Assembly: GCA_004556455.1 (NCBI GenBank)
Contig: SFGY01000007.1
Span: forward strand, 1 to 64,000
Length of the DNA stretch: 64,000 nucleotides
Direction: 5' to 3'
From: Clostridiales bacterium
GTDB lineage: Bacteria; Bacillota; Clostridia; Saccharofermentanales; DTU023
Shown here: piece by piece, positions 44,491 to 52,828 of the stretch
Layout: every line of letters starts with the position of its first letter
Numbering within the stretch: the stretch's first letter is position 1
Made by a program: the position numbers and the translations under genes
Notes under the pieces: generated by a model
Told to the model about the DNA's origin: nothing
What the model saw: only the letters and a program-made list of their open reading frames with translations
Databases searched by the model: none

Positions 44491-46320
44491 TCAGTCTCCT
44501 GCAGTTTTATCCAGGCTTGCGCCGGTCAGGACATTGACCACGGTATTGGTGATCAAAAGGGTCACAATCAGAATGAGGTTGATGCCGCTGGAGAAAGCGT
44601 ACAGCCCCATTTCATCGAAATAATCGAGCGTTGTTGAGAGGATAAAGCCCTGAACGCAGAGCAGCATAAAGAGGGAAAGCTCGCGTAGACAGGTCATAAA
44701 GGGCAGCATATAGCCGCTGATGATGGAGTTTTTCTGCAGCGGAATGATAATCCTGCCCATGCGTTTAAACCAGGAAATATTGTGGATCATCGCGGATTCC
44801 TCAATCTCCGGCGAAATCTGCAGCATGGAATTCAGTACGTTACGACTGGCAAAGGGAATGTACTTAATGGTGCCGGCAATAATCAGGAGCGTAAAGGTGT
44901 TAAACAAGTTGATGCGCTCGTTGGAAAAGAGCACAAACAAGGCAGCGCCGACGGCGATCGAGGGCATGAGATAGGGCAGAAAAGCCATGTTGTTGACATA
45001 ATTGGCTAAACGCGTGCGGCGGCGTTTGGACACCGCGTATCCGACGATTGTGCCGATGCTCCCCGCCAGAAGCGCGCAGGCGACCGAAACGACCATAGTG
45101 CCGACAAAAGCCCGCCAGATGGTATCGTTGTAGAGAATACCCTGTTGACCATACATGCCGTTTTCCGTAATGTTCTCGTTCGTCATCCACCACTTCAAAG
45201 TCAGATTCTTTGTATTACCCGTATAAAGGAACGAGTAATCGCCCGGGTTCGGCAGGAAAGTCTCAAAGGCGAAGGAGACGATGGGGAAAAGGCTCACAAA
45301 AAAGGTGAGGAAAATCAAAATCCAGGCAACAACATGGCGGCCCACTTTGCCCAGATTGATTTTGGAAATCTGGCCGGACTTACCGCTGACGGTGGTGTAA
45401 TTTTTACGGCTCTTGAGGGCCGACTGGTTCACAATCATAATGCTCACGCCGAAAGCCATCATAATCACGGCGAGGATGCTGGCTTCGCCGGTATATTTGG
45501 AGTTCATCGTGACGTATTTTGTGGCCAAAGTGGTGAAGTTGAGGTAGTGCGGAACAGGATAGCTGCCCATGGCGCTGCCAAAAACCAGGAGGATCGTCGA
45601 GAGAATGGCGGGTCTCACCATCGGAAGCGTGATACGGGTGAGAATTTTCCAGCGCGGCGTATCGAGAATGGTGGCCGCTTCCTCCAGGTTGGCATCCATA
45701 TTGCGGAAGATACTGCCAATCAGCGTAAAGGCGAAGGGCGCATAGTGCAGGCCCAGTACCATCACACTGGGGAAAAGTCCGCGACACCACCAGGCCGGCA
45801 TCTGCAGGCCGAAAAGCGAGGCGAGAAGACCGTTGGAGGTCCCTGTCACCGCATTGGAGTTAAAGAGGTTCTGCCAGACCACGGCAAGGGTCCACTGCGG
45901 CATGATGTAGGGGAAAATGAAGATGGAACTGATATAACGCTTACAGGCCAGATTGGTCCGCGTGATCAGGAAAGCCACGATTCCACCAAAGAGCAGGGCC
46001 ACCACGCAAGTTCCCACCGCCAGCAGGAGGGTGTTGGCCAGAGGAATCCAGAGGTTGGTTTTGGCCAGACGGCTGGTAAAGAGATCCACGTAGTTCACCA
46101 GCGTGTATCCCGACGTTTTCTTGGTGAGAAACTGGTCGATGGTTCCCTGATGAATCTTGAAGGTGTCCTGGACAATGGCCACAATCGGCAAAACCGTGGT
46201 GATCGTCAGAATCACGGACATCAGAACCAGGATAACGTTATGGGGAAGCGAAAAAAATGTTTTGAGTTTATTCAGTCTGACCCGGAAAACCGAAATCGGA
46301 GCTGCGTATTCTTGATTCAT
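44491..46320 (-). CDS. Fused two-domain ABC transporter permease (FbpB-like)
   Basis: A 609-aa permease from the ATG at 46320 with GGAG upstream. Two complete permease modules (about residues 70-300 and 370-600) are joined in one chain, each with six helices. EAA-like loops are EEAATILDTPRWKILTRITL in the first and EESAMIHNISWFKRMGRIII in the second. This architecture is typical of ferric-iron, phosphonate and spermidine-type importers. The substrate is unknown. It sits between the binding protein and ATPase genes of the same operon. Confidence 0.9.
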   Translation of the reverse strand: MNQEYAAPISVFRVRLNKLKTFFSLPHNVILVLMSVILTITTVLPIVAIVQDTFKIHQGTIDQFLTKKTSGYTLVNYVDLFTSRLAKTNLWIPLANTLLLAVGTCVVALLFGGIVAFLITRTNLACKRYISSIFIFPYIMPQWTLAVVWQNLFNSNAVTGTSNGLLASLFGLQMPAWWCRGLFPSVMVLGLHYAPFAFTLIGSIFRNMDANLEEAATILDTPRWKILTRITLPMVRPAILSTILLVFGSAMGSYPVPHYLNFTTLATKYVTMNSKYTGEASILAVIMMAFGVSIMIVNQSALKSRKNYTTVSGKSGQISKINLGKVGRHVVAWILIFLTFFVSLFPIVSFAFETFLPNPGDYSFLYTGNTKNLTLKWWMTNENITENGMYGQQGILYNDTIWRAFVGTMVVSVACALLAGSIGTIVGYAVSKRRRTRLANYVNNMAFLPYLMPSIAVGAALFVLFSNERINLFNTFTLLIIAGTIKYIPFASRNVLNSMLQISPEIEESAMIHNISWFKRMGRIIIPLQKNSIISGYMLPFMTCLRELSLFMLLCVQGFILSTTLDYFDEMGLYAFSSGINLILIVTLLITNTVVNVLTGASLDKTAGD

Positions 46321-46347
46321 CGTTGTCCTCTCCTTCTCCCCTCTCAT

Positions 46348-46426
46348 AAAAAATCTTCGGAGAGGTCGCCTGTGGACGACCACATCTCCGAGATTCATGT
46401 GAGCCCGGCCTGTTACAGACCGGGCT
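46348..46426 (-). terminator. Hairpins with T-run between binding-protein and permease genes
   Basis: On the minus strand, GAGCCCGG/CCGGGCTC (46426-46401) forms a first stem. A second, CGGAGA...GGTCG with CGACC-TCTCCG (46390-46358), is followed within four bases by TTTTTT just before the permease ribosome site. The second looks like a leaky terminator that would favour the binding protein over the membrane parts. Confidence 0.55.
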
Positions 46427-46508
46427 CTCTTCCGGGCGAGGGTCTCAGATAAAGCAATAGAAACAGAAAGAGGCGAGGCCCTTCACCCTTGTGGGATAAA
46501 TTGATCGC

Positions 46509-47837
46509 TTATTTGCCACTGTACTTATCCAGCAGTTCAATCCAGCTGCCTACGGTGAAGGCGACGGAAGCGCAGTATTCAGGATCTTCGAGAACGAGCT
46601 TGCCCTGATCGACCCACCAGTCATAACCGCGGTCGTTCATGACATCATAGACGTTCTCATCACCTTCATAACCGCCTTTGGCGTGCTGGTATTCTTCCTC
46701 GGTCTCTTTTGCGACGACAGGATTGGCCGAATAACCGCCCATATCCTTGCCCCAGGCGGAGAAACCGTCTTTCGTGCAGGTCATGTAGGCGATGAAAGCG
46801 CAGGCCGTCCAGGGCAGCGGGCTGTTTTTGGTCACAAAGAGGTAGTGCTTGTAGCCGTAGCCGCCAATGCCCTTGTAGCCGTCGTTATAAGCGGCAACCT
46901 GGACGTTGTTGCGGGAGACGGAATCGGATTCTTCGACTGAGCGCAGTTTGGAGTAAACCAGGAGGCCGAACTGATCTGTGGCGGATTTATCAACCAGCGT
47001 ATTGCAGATCGGGCCGTCGTCGGTGACAGGGTTGTAGCTCTCCACCCAGAGTTTAATCCAGGCGAGGCCGTATTTGCTGACTTCTTCGAGGCCAAGAGCA
47101 TCAGTTTCTCCGGCCATCTCGTCGATCGTCGGCTGGATATAAGCCTTTTGTTCATCGGAGAGTTCGTCGAACGCTTCTTTCAGCCAGGTGCTGTAATCTT
47201 CACGCGTGAGCATGTAGAGGAAATTCTTACCGACGATTTCGGAATCAATATCCATGTAAAGGCCATGTTCGCCTTCAGCGACAAAGTCCCAGCAGTTCAT
47301 GTATTTTTTCTCGCCGGTCGTGTTGTACATGAAAACTTTATTCAGGGTCTGCAGAGGCAGGAAGCCCTTGTATTCCTCGGCCGTCGTCTCGTTGGCGTCA
47401 GCCCAGTCTTTGGGGATAAAGGTTTTCAGGATGCCGGGTTCGACCATTTTGCTCTGGATCTGGTTGCCATCCTGAATCAGCGTCATGGTAAAAGTGCCGG
47501 TCTTTTTAAGGGAATCCGCCGTCAGCTGATCGAAGATCTTATTGTTCTTCGGCTGCTGCCATTCGAAATCCATTTTGTAAGACGGGTCGATCGTCTGGAG
47601 ATATTCGACAAAAAGCGGCAGGGCCGTTTTGCCGCGGCTGGAGTTACCCACGCCATAGAAGGTCGCGCCATTGGATTCCTCAATCGCCTTTTTGGCCAGC
47701 TCTTCAAGGCTCATGCCCTGGGCTTCAGCGATGATTTTGTCGACCTCCGACTCCTCAGCCTGAACCGCAGGAGCGGGAAGCAGCAGGAACGACAGAGCGA
47801 GGGCTAATGTTAAGAATAGTGACAGGGTCTTTTTCAT
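46509..47837 (-). CDS. ABC transporter extracellular substrate-binding protein (FbpA/PotD-like class)
   Basis: A 442-aa binding protein, first gene of the importer. Residues 1-27 form a signal peptide cleaved after VQA, with no cysteine at all, so it is not a lipoprotein. The mature chain has a type II binding-protein layout with a TFYGVGNSSRGKTALPLF opening and GLEEVSKYGLAWIKLWVESY in the middle. The ligand is not evident; neighbouring hutU might suggest an amino acid or imidazole compound, but that is only context. A strong promoter lies upstream, and a decayed second copy of its middle part lies next to hutU. Confidence 0.85.
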   Translation of the reverse strand: MKKTLSLFLTLALALSFLLLPAPAVQAEESEVDKIIAEAQGMSLEELAKKAIEESNGATFYGVGNSSRGKTALPLFVEYLQTIDPSYKMDFEWQQPKNNKIFDQLTADSLKKTGTFTMTLIQDGNQIQSKMVEPGILKTFIPKDWADANETTAEEYKGFLPLQTLNKVFMYNTTGEKKYMNCWDFVAEGEHGLYMDIDSEIVGKNFLYMLTREDYSTWLKEAFDELSDEQKAYIQPTIDEMAGETDALGLEEVSKYGLAWIKLWVESYNPVTDDGPICNTLVDKSATDQFGLLVYSKLRSVEESDSVSRNNVQVAAYNDGYKGIGGYGYKHYLFVTKNSPLPWTACAFIAYMTCTKDGFSAWGKDMGGYSANPVVAKETEEEYQHAKGGYEGDENVYDVMNDRGYDWWVDQGKLVLEDPEYCASVAFTVGSWIELLDKYSGK

Positions 47838-47870
47838 AGAAATACCTTCCTTTGTTCTATTTGTAGAGTG

Positions 47871-47899
47871 ATTTTACGTTAAAGCCTGTGTTTTTTCAA
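47871..47899 (-). promoter_or_regulatory. Promoter of the fused-permease importer operon
   Basis: On the minus strand TTGAAA, exactly 17 bases, then TAAAAT, each five of six matches to consensus, 34 nt before the binding-protein ATG. AAGGAAGG serves as ribosome site. Confidence 0.7.
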
Positions 47900-47951
47900 T
47901 GTATTTCACAAACAAAATAAGAGGTGTTGGATGGAGCTGTTAAGGATTTGT

Positions 47952-47985
47952 AAAAAACGGCCCGCTCAGAAAAACTGAGCGGGCC
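47952..47985 (-). terminator. Terminator downstream of hutU and the binding-protein remnant
   Basis: GGCCCGCTCAG and CTGAGCGGGCC form a perfect 11-bp stem with a TTTTT loop on the minus strand, followed by G and six T residues. It is a strong intrinsic terminator that insulates the importer promoter just downstream. Confidence 0.88.
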
Positions 47986-48002
47986 TATGAGCAAGAAAGA
48001 GC

Positions 48003-48178
48003 TTAAAAGCCTGGGATTCTCCACTTGGCAGATGGATCGACCTGCGTATTACAGATCGGGCCGTCATCGGTCACAGGGTGATAGCTCTCGACCCAGAGTT
48101 TGATCCAGGCGAGACCGTATTTGCTGACTTCTTCAAGGCCAGGCGCCTCGGTTTCCCCGACCATCTCGTTGACAGTCA
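48003..48178 (-). pseudogene. Remnant of a second binding-protein gene
   Basis: The minus-strand frame reads NEMVGETEAPGLEEVSKYG and continues through the same WIKLWVESY and PVTDDGPICNT segments found in the intact binding protein encoded at 46509-47837. It then diverges and stops (TAA at 48005-48003). By hand, about 113 of 131 aligned bases agree with 46992-47124, and most changes are at third codon positions. No start codon or signal peptide remains. It lies between hutU and its terminator, so it is transcribed but not a gene. The pattern suggests an older, functional paralogue that was later deleted down to this piece. Confidence 0.85.
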
Positions 48179-48221
48179 GCAAGGCCGAAAAGCCATCAAA
48201 GCTTTAACGGGTACCATTTTC

Positions 48222-50243
48222 TTAAAAAAGCCTGGCGACCGCTTCCTTAACCAGCTTGTCGTCGGCCAGCCAGGGCAGCGTAATGGTGCCGTCTGTATGC
48301 TTTTTGTTGAATTCGATGGCCACTTCCATGGCATGCTCGTTGCGGGCCCAGCTGCGTCTGGCTACGCCTCCCATAACATCCCAGGACATTGAGAGGCGGA
48401 TAATTTCATCGACCCGCTCCGAGCCGTCGAGCAGGAGGCCGAAGCCGCTGTTGATGACTTTGCCGATGCCGACGCCACCGCCGTTATGAATGGTGCAGTA
48501 GGTCATGCCTCGAGCCGCATTGCCGGCATAGCACTGTGTCGCCATATCCGCACAGACACGCGAGCCATCGTAGATATTGGAGGTTTCACGGAAAGGCGAG
48601 TCGGTTCCGGCCACATCGTGGTGGTCGCGGCCGATCATCACAGGACCGATCTTGCCTTCGCGCACCAGCTTGTTGAAGGCCAGGGCAATATTCATGCGCC
48701 CTTCTTCATCCTGATAAAGAATACGTGCCTGAGTGCCGACGACGAGCTTATTCTTTTCTGCATCGCGAATCCAGATATAGTTATCGCGATCCTGATAGCG
48801 GCGATTCGGATCGATCGCAGCCATGGCGGCCTGGTCGGTGGCGATCAGATCCTCATGCCTGCCGGAGAGGCAGACCCATCTGAAAGGTCCATAACCATAG
48901 TCAAAGAGCAGCGGACCCATGATGTCTTCCACATAGCTCGGCCAGATAAAGCCGTCTTTGTCGTCCACTCCGTTGCGCGAAATTTCCCTGACGCCGCTGT
49001 CAAAAATGGCCTTCATGAAGGAGTTGCCATAGTCGAAGAAATAAGTTCCGCGGCTGACCAGCTCCCGGATCAGTTCAAAGTGATGCCGCAGGGTCGAGTC
49101 GACACGTTTTTTGAAGCCTTCGTGATCTTCCGCCAGCATTCTGGTCCTCTCCGCGAAGCTCAGGCCCTCCGGGCAATAGCCGCCATCATAGACGTTGTGG
49201 CAGGAGGTCTGATCGGAGAGCAGGTCGACGTGAATCTGATTTTTGACGATGTAGTCGAGAAGATCGACGATATTGCCGTGATAAGCGATGGACATGGGTT
49301 CTTTTTTCGCCAGATATTCCCTGGCGATCGCAAACACCTCGTCCAGCGAATCGGTGACCCGCGAAATCCAGCCCTGCTCCAGGCGGGTCTCAATGCGGGA
49401 GCGGTCCACTTCGGCCACAATGCCCACCGCATGGGCAATCTCGGCCGCTTTTCCCTGGGCACCGCTCATGCCGCCCAGACCAGAGGTCACAAAGAGTTTG
49501 CCGCTCAGATCTTCCTTCGGTCCCAGGCCAAGTTTCAGACGCCCGGCGTTGAGAATCGTGTTGAAAGTGCCGTGCACAATGCCCTGGGGTCCGATATACA
49601 TCCAGCCGCCGGCCGTCATCTGACCATAGTTGGTCACGCCCATCTGTTCGGCAATTTCCCAATCTTCGTGATTATCATATTCCCCGATGAGGATGCCGTT
49701 GGTCATGATGACACGCGGTGAGTTCTTTCTGGATCTGAAAAGGCCGAGGGGATGACCGGATTCCATGACCAGGGTTTGCTCGTCCGTCATGTTTTCCAAG
49801 TATTTTTTGATCAGGCGGTACTGCATCCAGTCATGGCAGACTGAGCCGGTCTCACCGTAGGTGACCAGCTCGTAAGGATAAAGCGCCACCTCAAAATCGA
49901 GGTTATTGTCGATCATCACCTGAATGGCTTTACCGGCCAGGCACTTGCCTTTGTATTCATCGAGCGGTTTGCCGTAAATGCGGCCCTCCGGGCGGAAACG
50001 GTAGCCATAGATACGTCCCAGCGTTTTGAGTTCTTCCAGAAACTCAGGAATGAGTTCCCTGTGAAATTTTTCCGGAATATATCTGAGGGCGTTTTTCAGG
50101 GCAATCTCTGTCTGCTGCTGGTTGAGCCTGAAACCACGGTCCGGCGCCCTGCGAATACCAGGGATAAAGGCTGGCATAGGGGGAAGCTCATCGAAATCGA
50201 GACAGATTCTCATGGCTGCTTCACTTTGCTGATTGGTCATCAT
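48222..50243 (-). CDS. hutU: Urocanate hydratase (long form)
   Basis: A 673-aa NAD-dependent enzyme converting urocanate to imidazolone propionate in histidine breakdown. The long form, roughly 110 residues larger than the Bacillus or Pseudomonas enzyme, is typical of anaerobes. Conserved stretches include TNYGQMTAGGWMYIGPQG, VTSGLGGMSGAQGKAA (NAD site), SDQTSCHNVYDGGYCP and YCTIHNGGGVGIG. GGAGGTG precedes two adjacent ATG codons (50243 and 50240). No hutH, hutI or formiminotransferase is in the window, so the rest of the pathway must lie elsewhere. It is divergent from glmL. Confidence 0.95.
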   Translation of the reverse strand: MMTNQQSEAAMRICLDFDELPPMPAFIPGIRRAPDRGFRLNQQQTEIALKNALRYIPEKFHRELIPEFLEELKTLGRIYGYRFRPEGRIYGKPLDEYKGKCLAGKAIQVMIDNNLDFEVALYPYELVTYGETGSVCHDWMQYRLIKKYLENMTDEQTLVMESGHPLGLFRSRKNSPRVIMTNGILIGEYDNHEDWEIAEQMGVTNYGQMTAGGWMYIGPQGIVHGTFNTILNAGRLKLGLGPKEDLSGKLFVTSGLGGMSGAQGKAAEIAHAVGIVAEVDRSRIETRLEQGWISRVTDSLDEVFAIAREYLAKKEPMSIAYHGNIVDLLDYIVKNQIHVDLLSDQTSCHNVYDGGYCPEGLSFAERTRMLAEDHEGFKKRVDSTLRHHFELIRELVSRGTYFFDYGNSFMKAIFDSGVREISRNGVDDKDGFIWPSYVEDIMGPLLFDYGYGPFRWVCLSGRHEDLIATDQAAMAAIDPNRRYQDRDNYIWIRDAEKNKLVVGTQARILYQDEEGRMNIALAFNKLVREGKIGPVMIGRDHHDVAGTDSPFRETSNIYDGSRVCADMATQCYAGNAARGMTYCTIHNGGGVGIGKVINSGFGLLLDGSERVDEIIRLSMSWDVMGGVARRSWARNEHAMEVAIEFNKKHTDGTITLPWLADDKLVKEAVARLF

Positions 50244-50267
50244 TGAATTTCACCTCCGGAAAAAATA

Positions 50268-50302
50268 AGATACTTTTAAAACGAAAATCATTCAAAGTAT
50301 CT
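50268..50302. repeat. Inverted repeat in the hutU-glmL divergent region
   Basis: AGATACTTT (50268-50276) and AAAGTATCT (50294-50302) are perfect 9-bp inverted arms 17 bases apart, immediately upstream of the hutU ribosome site. It could be an operator for both divergent genes or a leader hairpin on hutU mRNA. Confidence 0.5.
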
Positions 50303-50373
50303 AAACGAGCTTGATTCTCTTTGCATCTTACGCTAATCAAAGCATTAATCAAAGAGGAAAACAAGGATAGAAA

Positions 50374-50436
50374 ATGGGAGAGGCTGTTCGCTCGCATGCG
50401 TATTTTACTTGGAGATATTGGCTCTACATACAGTAA
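50374..50436 (+). CDS. 20-aa ORF overlapping the glmL start
   Basis: AAGGATAG stands 4 nt before this ATG, better placed than the site for glmL. The ORF encodes MGEAVRSHAYFTWRYWLYIQ and ends at TAA inside glmL in another frame. It may be a coupling leader like the one before dppA, or chance. Confidence 0.3.
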   Translation: MGEAVRSHAYFTWRYWLYIQ

Positions 50437-51772
50437 ATTGACCCTGGTCGATCTGGAGAAGCAGCAGGTGCTGGCCCAGGCCTCAGCCTGCACAAGCATT
50501 GAAAGCTCGGTTATGGAGGGCGTTCAGCTCGCCTTATCTCAGTTGCGCGCAAGACTTTTGCCGCAGCCGCCCGAGCCGCTTTACCAACAGGCTCTCTTTT
50601 GTTCTTCTGCGGCCGGTGGTCTGAAAATGGTCGCCATCGGTCTCAGCAAGGGGCTCACGGCAGAAGCAGCAAAACGCTCAGCTCTGGGAGCTGGTGCGAG
50701 GATACTCAAAACCTTTCACTATTTTCTCAGCGACGACGATCTAGCCGAGATCAATCGTCTGAAAGCCGATATCATCCTGCTCGCCGGGAGAACCGACTAC
50801 GGCAATACAGACAATATCCTCAGCAATGCGAAAAAACTGCTGGAGCTTGAGTCCTCTCCGCCCGTAGTCGTCGCCGGTAATGTCGAAGTTGCTGAGGAAG
50901 TCTCCCGCATTCTCTCCGCCAAAATCCCGGTTTATCTGAGTGAAAATGTCATGCCCGCTGTGAATGAGATCAACCCGGATCCTGTGCGTCGAGTGATTCG
51001 TCAGGTTTTCATGTCCACCATCACGAAAGCGAAAGGCCTTTCCGAACTGAGCAGAAAAGTCGGGCCTGTCCTCATGCCCACGCCCGATGCCGTGCTTGAG
51101 GCGGCCAAACTTCTTTCACGGGGTACGGAGAAGACTTCAGGCCTGGGCGATCTCCTCCTGATCGACATCGGCGGGGCCACCACCGATGTGCACAGCATTG
51201 GCGAAGGACTGCCGGATCCGGATTTGCTGAGAAAAAACCTGATCCGTTTTGAAGGTCTGCGAGAGCCGCTGGCCAAGCGCACGGTGGAAGGCGATTTAGG
51301 CCTGCGCTATTCCGCGCTGAGTCTCTATGAAAGTCTTGGTGAAAACAGCCTGCGCACAGCCTTCTCCTGCGACTTTGCTGAGGCCTGCGCTTTTCGGGCG
51401 CAGCACGTGGATTTTATTCCAGACACAGCCGAAGAAATCGCCGTTGATCAGGCGCTCGCTCACTACTGCGCCATGAAAGCGTTACAGCGGCACGGCGGCA
51501 GTCTGCGGAGCGAATTCCGGAAAAAATCCAATGTCACCGTTCAACAGGGCAAAGATCTTTCCCGCTTCGGACTGATGATTGGCACTGGCGGCGTGCTGGT
51601 CCACTCTCCGGATCCGCAGAAAATTCTGCAGGTCGAAGCCGCTCCTCTACTTCCCCATGCGCCTCGCTATGCCATCGACAAGCTCTATCTTATTTCAGCC
51701 ATGGGCCTGCTCAGTACCGTGGATGCGGAAGCCGCCCTGAAGATCCTGAAGGATGATCTCCTGTTCTTATAG
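50396..51772 (+). CDS. glmL: MutL/GlmL-family protein (glutamate mutase accessory, ASKHA fold)
   Basis: A 458-aa protein with the ATPase core of the acetate/sugar kinase-Hsc70-actin fold. The phosphate motif MRILLGDIGSTYSKLTLVDL is at the N-terminus, LLIDIGGATTDVHSIG is central, and GLMIGTGGVLVHSP is C-terminal. GlmL is encoded beside coenzyme-B12 glutamate mutase in the methylaspartate route and near ornithine aminomutase in others; a reactivase role is presumed. Here it is an orphan: no mutase subunit is nearby. Divergence from hutU fits histidine-to-glutamate fermentation. The ATG at 50396 has GGGAGAGG 12 nt upstream, rather distant; a TTG at 50321 would add 25 residues. Confidence 0.85.
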   Translation: MRILLGDIGSTYSKLTLVDLEKQQVLAQASACTSIESSVMEGVQLALSQLRARLLPQPPEPLYQQALFCSSAAGGLKMVAIGLSKGLTAEAAKRSALGAGARILKTFHYFLSDDDLAEINRLKADIILLAGRTDYGNTDNILSNAKKLLELESSPPVVVAGNVEVAEEVSRILSAKIPVYLSENVMPAVNEINPDPVRRVIRQVFMSTITKAKGLSELSRKVGPVLMPTPDAVLEAAKLLSRGTEKTSGLGDLLLIDIGGATTDVHSIGEGLPDPDLLRKNLIRFEGLREPLAKRTVEGDLGLRYSALSLYESLGENSLRTAFSCDFAEACAFRAQHVDFIPDTAEEIAVDQALAHYCAMKALQRHGGSLRSEFRKKSNVTVQQGKDLSRFGLMIGTGGVLVHSPDPQKILQVEAAPLLPHAPRYAIDKLYLISAMGLLSTVDAEAALKILKDDLLFL

Positions 51773-51940
51773 CCACGTGACTACGGGAAGCAATGTCCCC
51801 AATGAGCCAGTTGAGTACAGCAAACACAGACAAAACTCGCGCGGCATTTTACCGCTGTCTTAAAAAGGACGGGCTTAAAAGAGGGCAACAAAATCCCCCC
51901 TGCTTCAACAGCGGAAAATGTCGATTGGAACTTTGACTGC

Positions 51941-52828
51941 TCAGCGGGATTTATCAGAGAGCAGGAGCATCTCCCTTAAAATCTTCCAGGTCGCCGCATT
52001 GGAGATACCGCTGGTGTCACAGGGCGGCGAAAGTTCCATGATATCGAAAGCGATAATGTTCAGCGGTGCGAGCGAGAAGAGCGCCTCCAGGAGCTCCTTA
52101 AAGCTAACGCCTCCGGCTTCTGGGGTGCCGGTTCCCGGCATGACCGAGGGGTCGAGAACATCCACGTCGATGGTCACATAAACTGGCACGTCAGGCTGCT
52201 TTTTCATGAGAGCGGCAACACTTGCAGGACAGGCGTCAACATCAAAGCAGTGAAAATCCAGGTGCTGGCGGCCGTAGACAAATTCATCCCCACCGCCTGA
52301 GCGAATGCCGAAGGAATGAATGCGCCCGTCCTCCCCGATCATATCCTGACATTTGCGGATGACATTGGCATGAGAAAGCTCCTGGCCGAGAAAGCGTTCG
52401 CGCAGGTCAGTATGGGCGTCAAAGTGAAAGATATGCAGATCCGGAGCTTTTTGCAGGACGGCCTTAACCGTCCCCTGAGTGAGCAGGTGCTCTCCCCCGA
52501 TCATCACCGGACGCTTGCCATCGGCCAGAATCTTAGCCGTCCGGCGCTCGAGGATATCCAACATCTCCTGAGGATTGCCCAGCGGGGCAAAGACATCCCC
52601 CAGGTCGCAAACTTTCAGCTCACTCATATCGCGGTCGAGATAGGGGCTGTAGGTTTCAAAGCCGATGAGGGAATCCGCTCTCAGCGCGTTAGGAGCAAAA
52701 CGTGTACCCGGCCGAAAGGACGCCGTGCTGTCAAAAGGCGCCCCGAAGATCACCGTATCAGCTTCTTCGTAGCTGGCATCGCAGCCCAGAAAATGAGGCC
52801 GTGTCATCTCATCCAATAATTCGTTCAT
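51941..52828 (-). CDS. speB: Agmatinase
   Basis: A 295-aa manganese ureohydrolase splitting agmatine into putrescine and urea. Metal ligands appear in GGEHLLTQG, FDAHTDLR and TIDVDVLDPS. The PGTGTPEAGG loop is the agmatinase/arginase substrate region. Agmatinase rather than arginase is chosen because the operon starts with arginine decarboxylase. Its ATG overlaps the end of speE by four bases. The gene runs to a convergent end with glmL, with a 168-bp gap in which no terminator is convincing. Confidence 0.92.
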   Translation of the reverse strand: MNELLDEMTRPHFLGCDASYEEADTVIFGAPFDSTASFRPGTRFAPNALRADSLIGFETYSPYLDRDMSELKVCDLGDVFAPLGNPQEMLDILERRTAKILADGKRPVMIGGEHLLTQGTVKAVLQKAPDLHIFHFDAHTDLRERFLGQELSHANVIRKCQDMIGEDGRIHSFGIRSGGGDEFVYGRQHLDFHCFDVDACPASVAALMKKQPDVPVYVTIDVDVLDPSVMPGTGTPEAGGVSFKELLEALFSLAPLNIIAFDIMELSPPCDTSGISNAATWKILREMLLLSDKSR

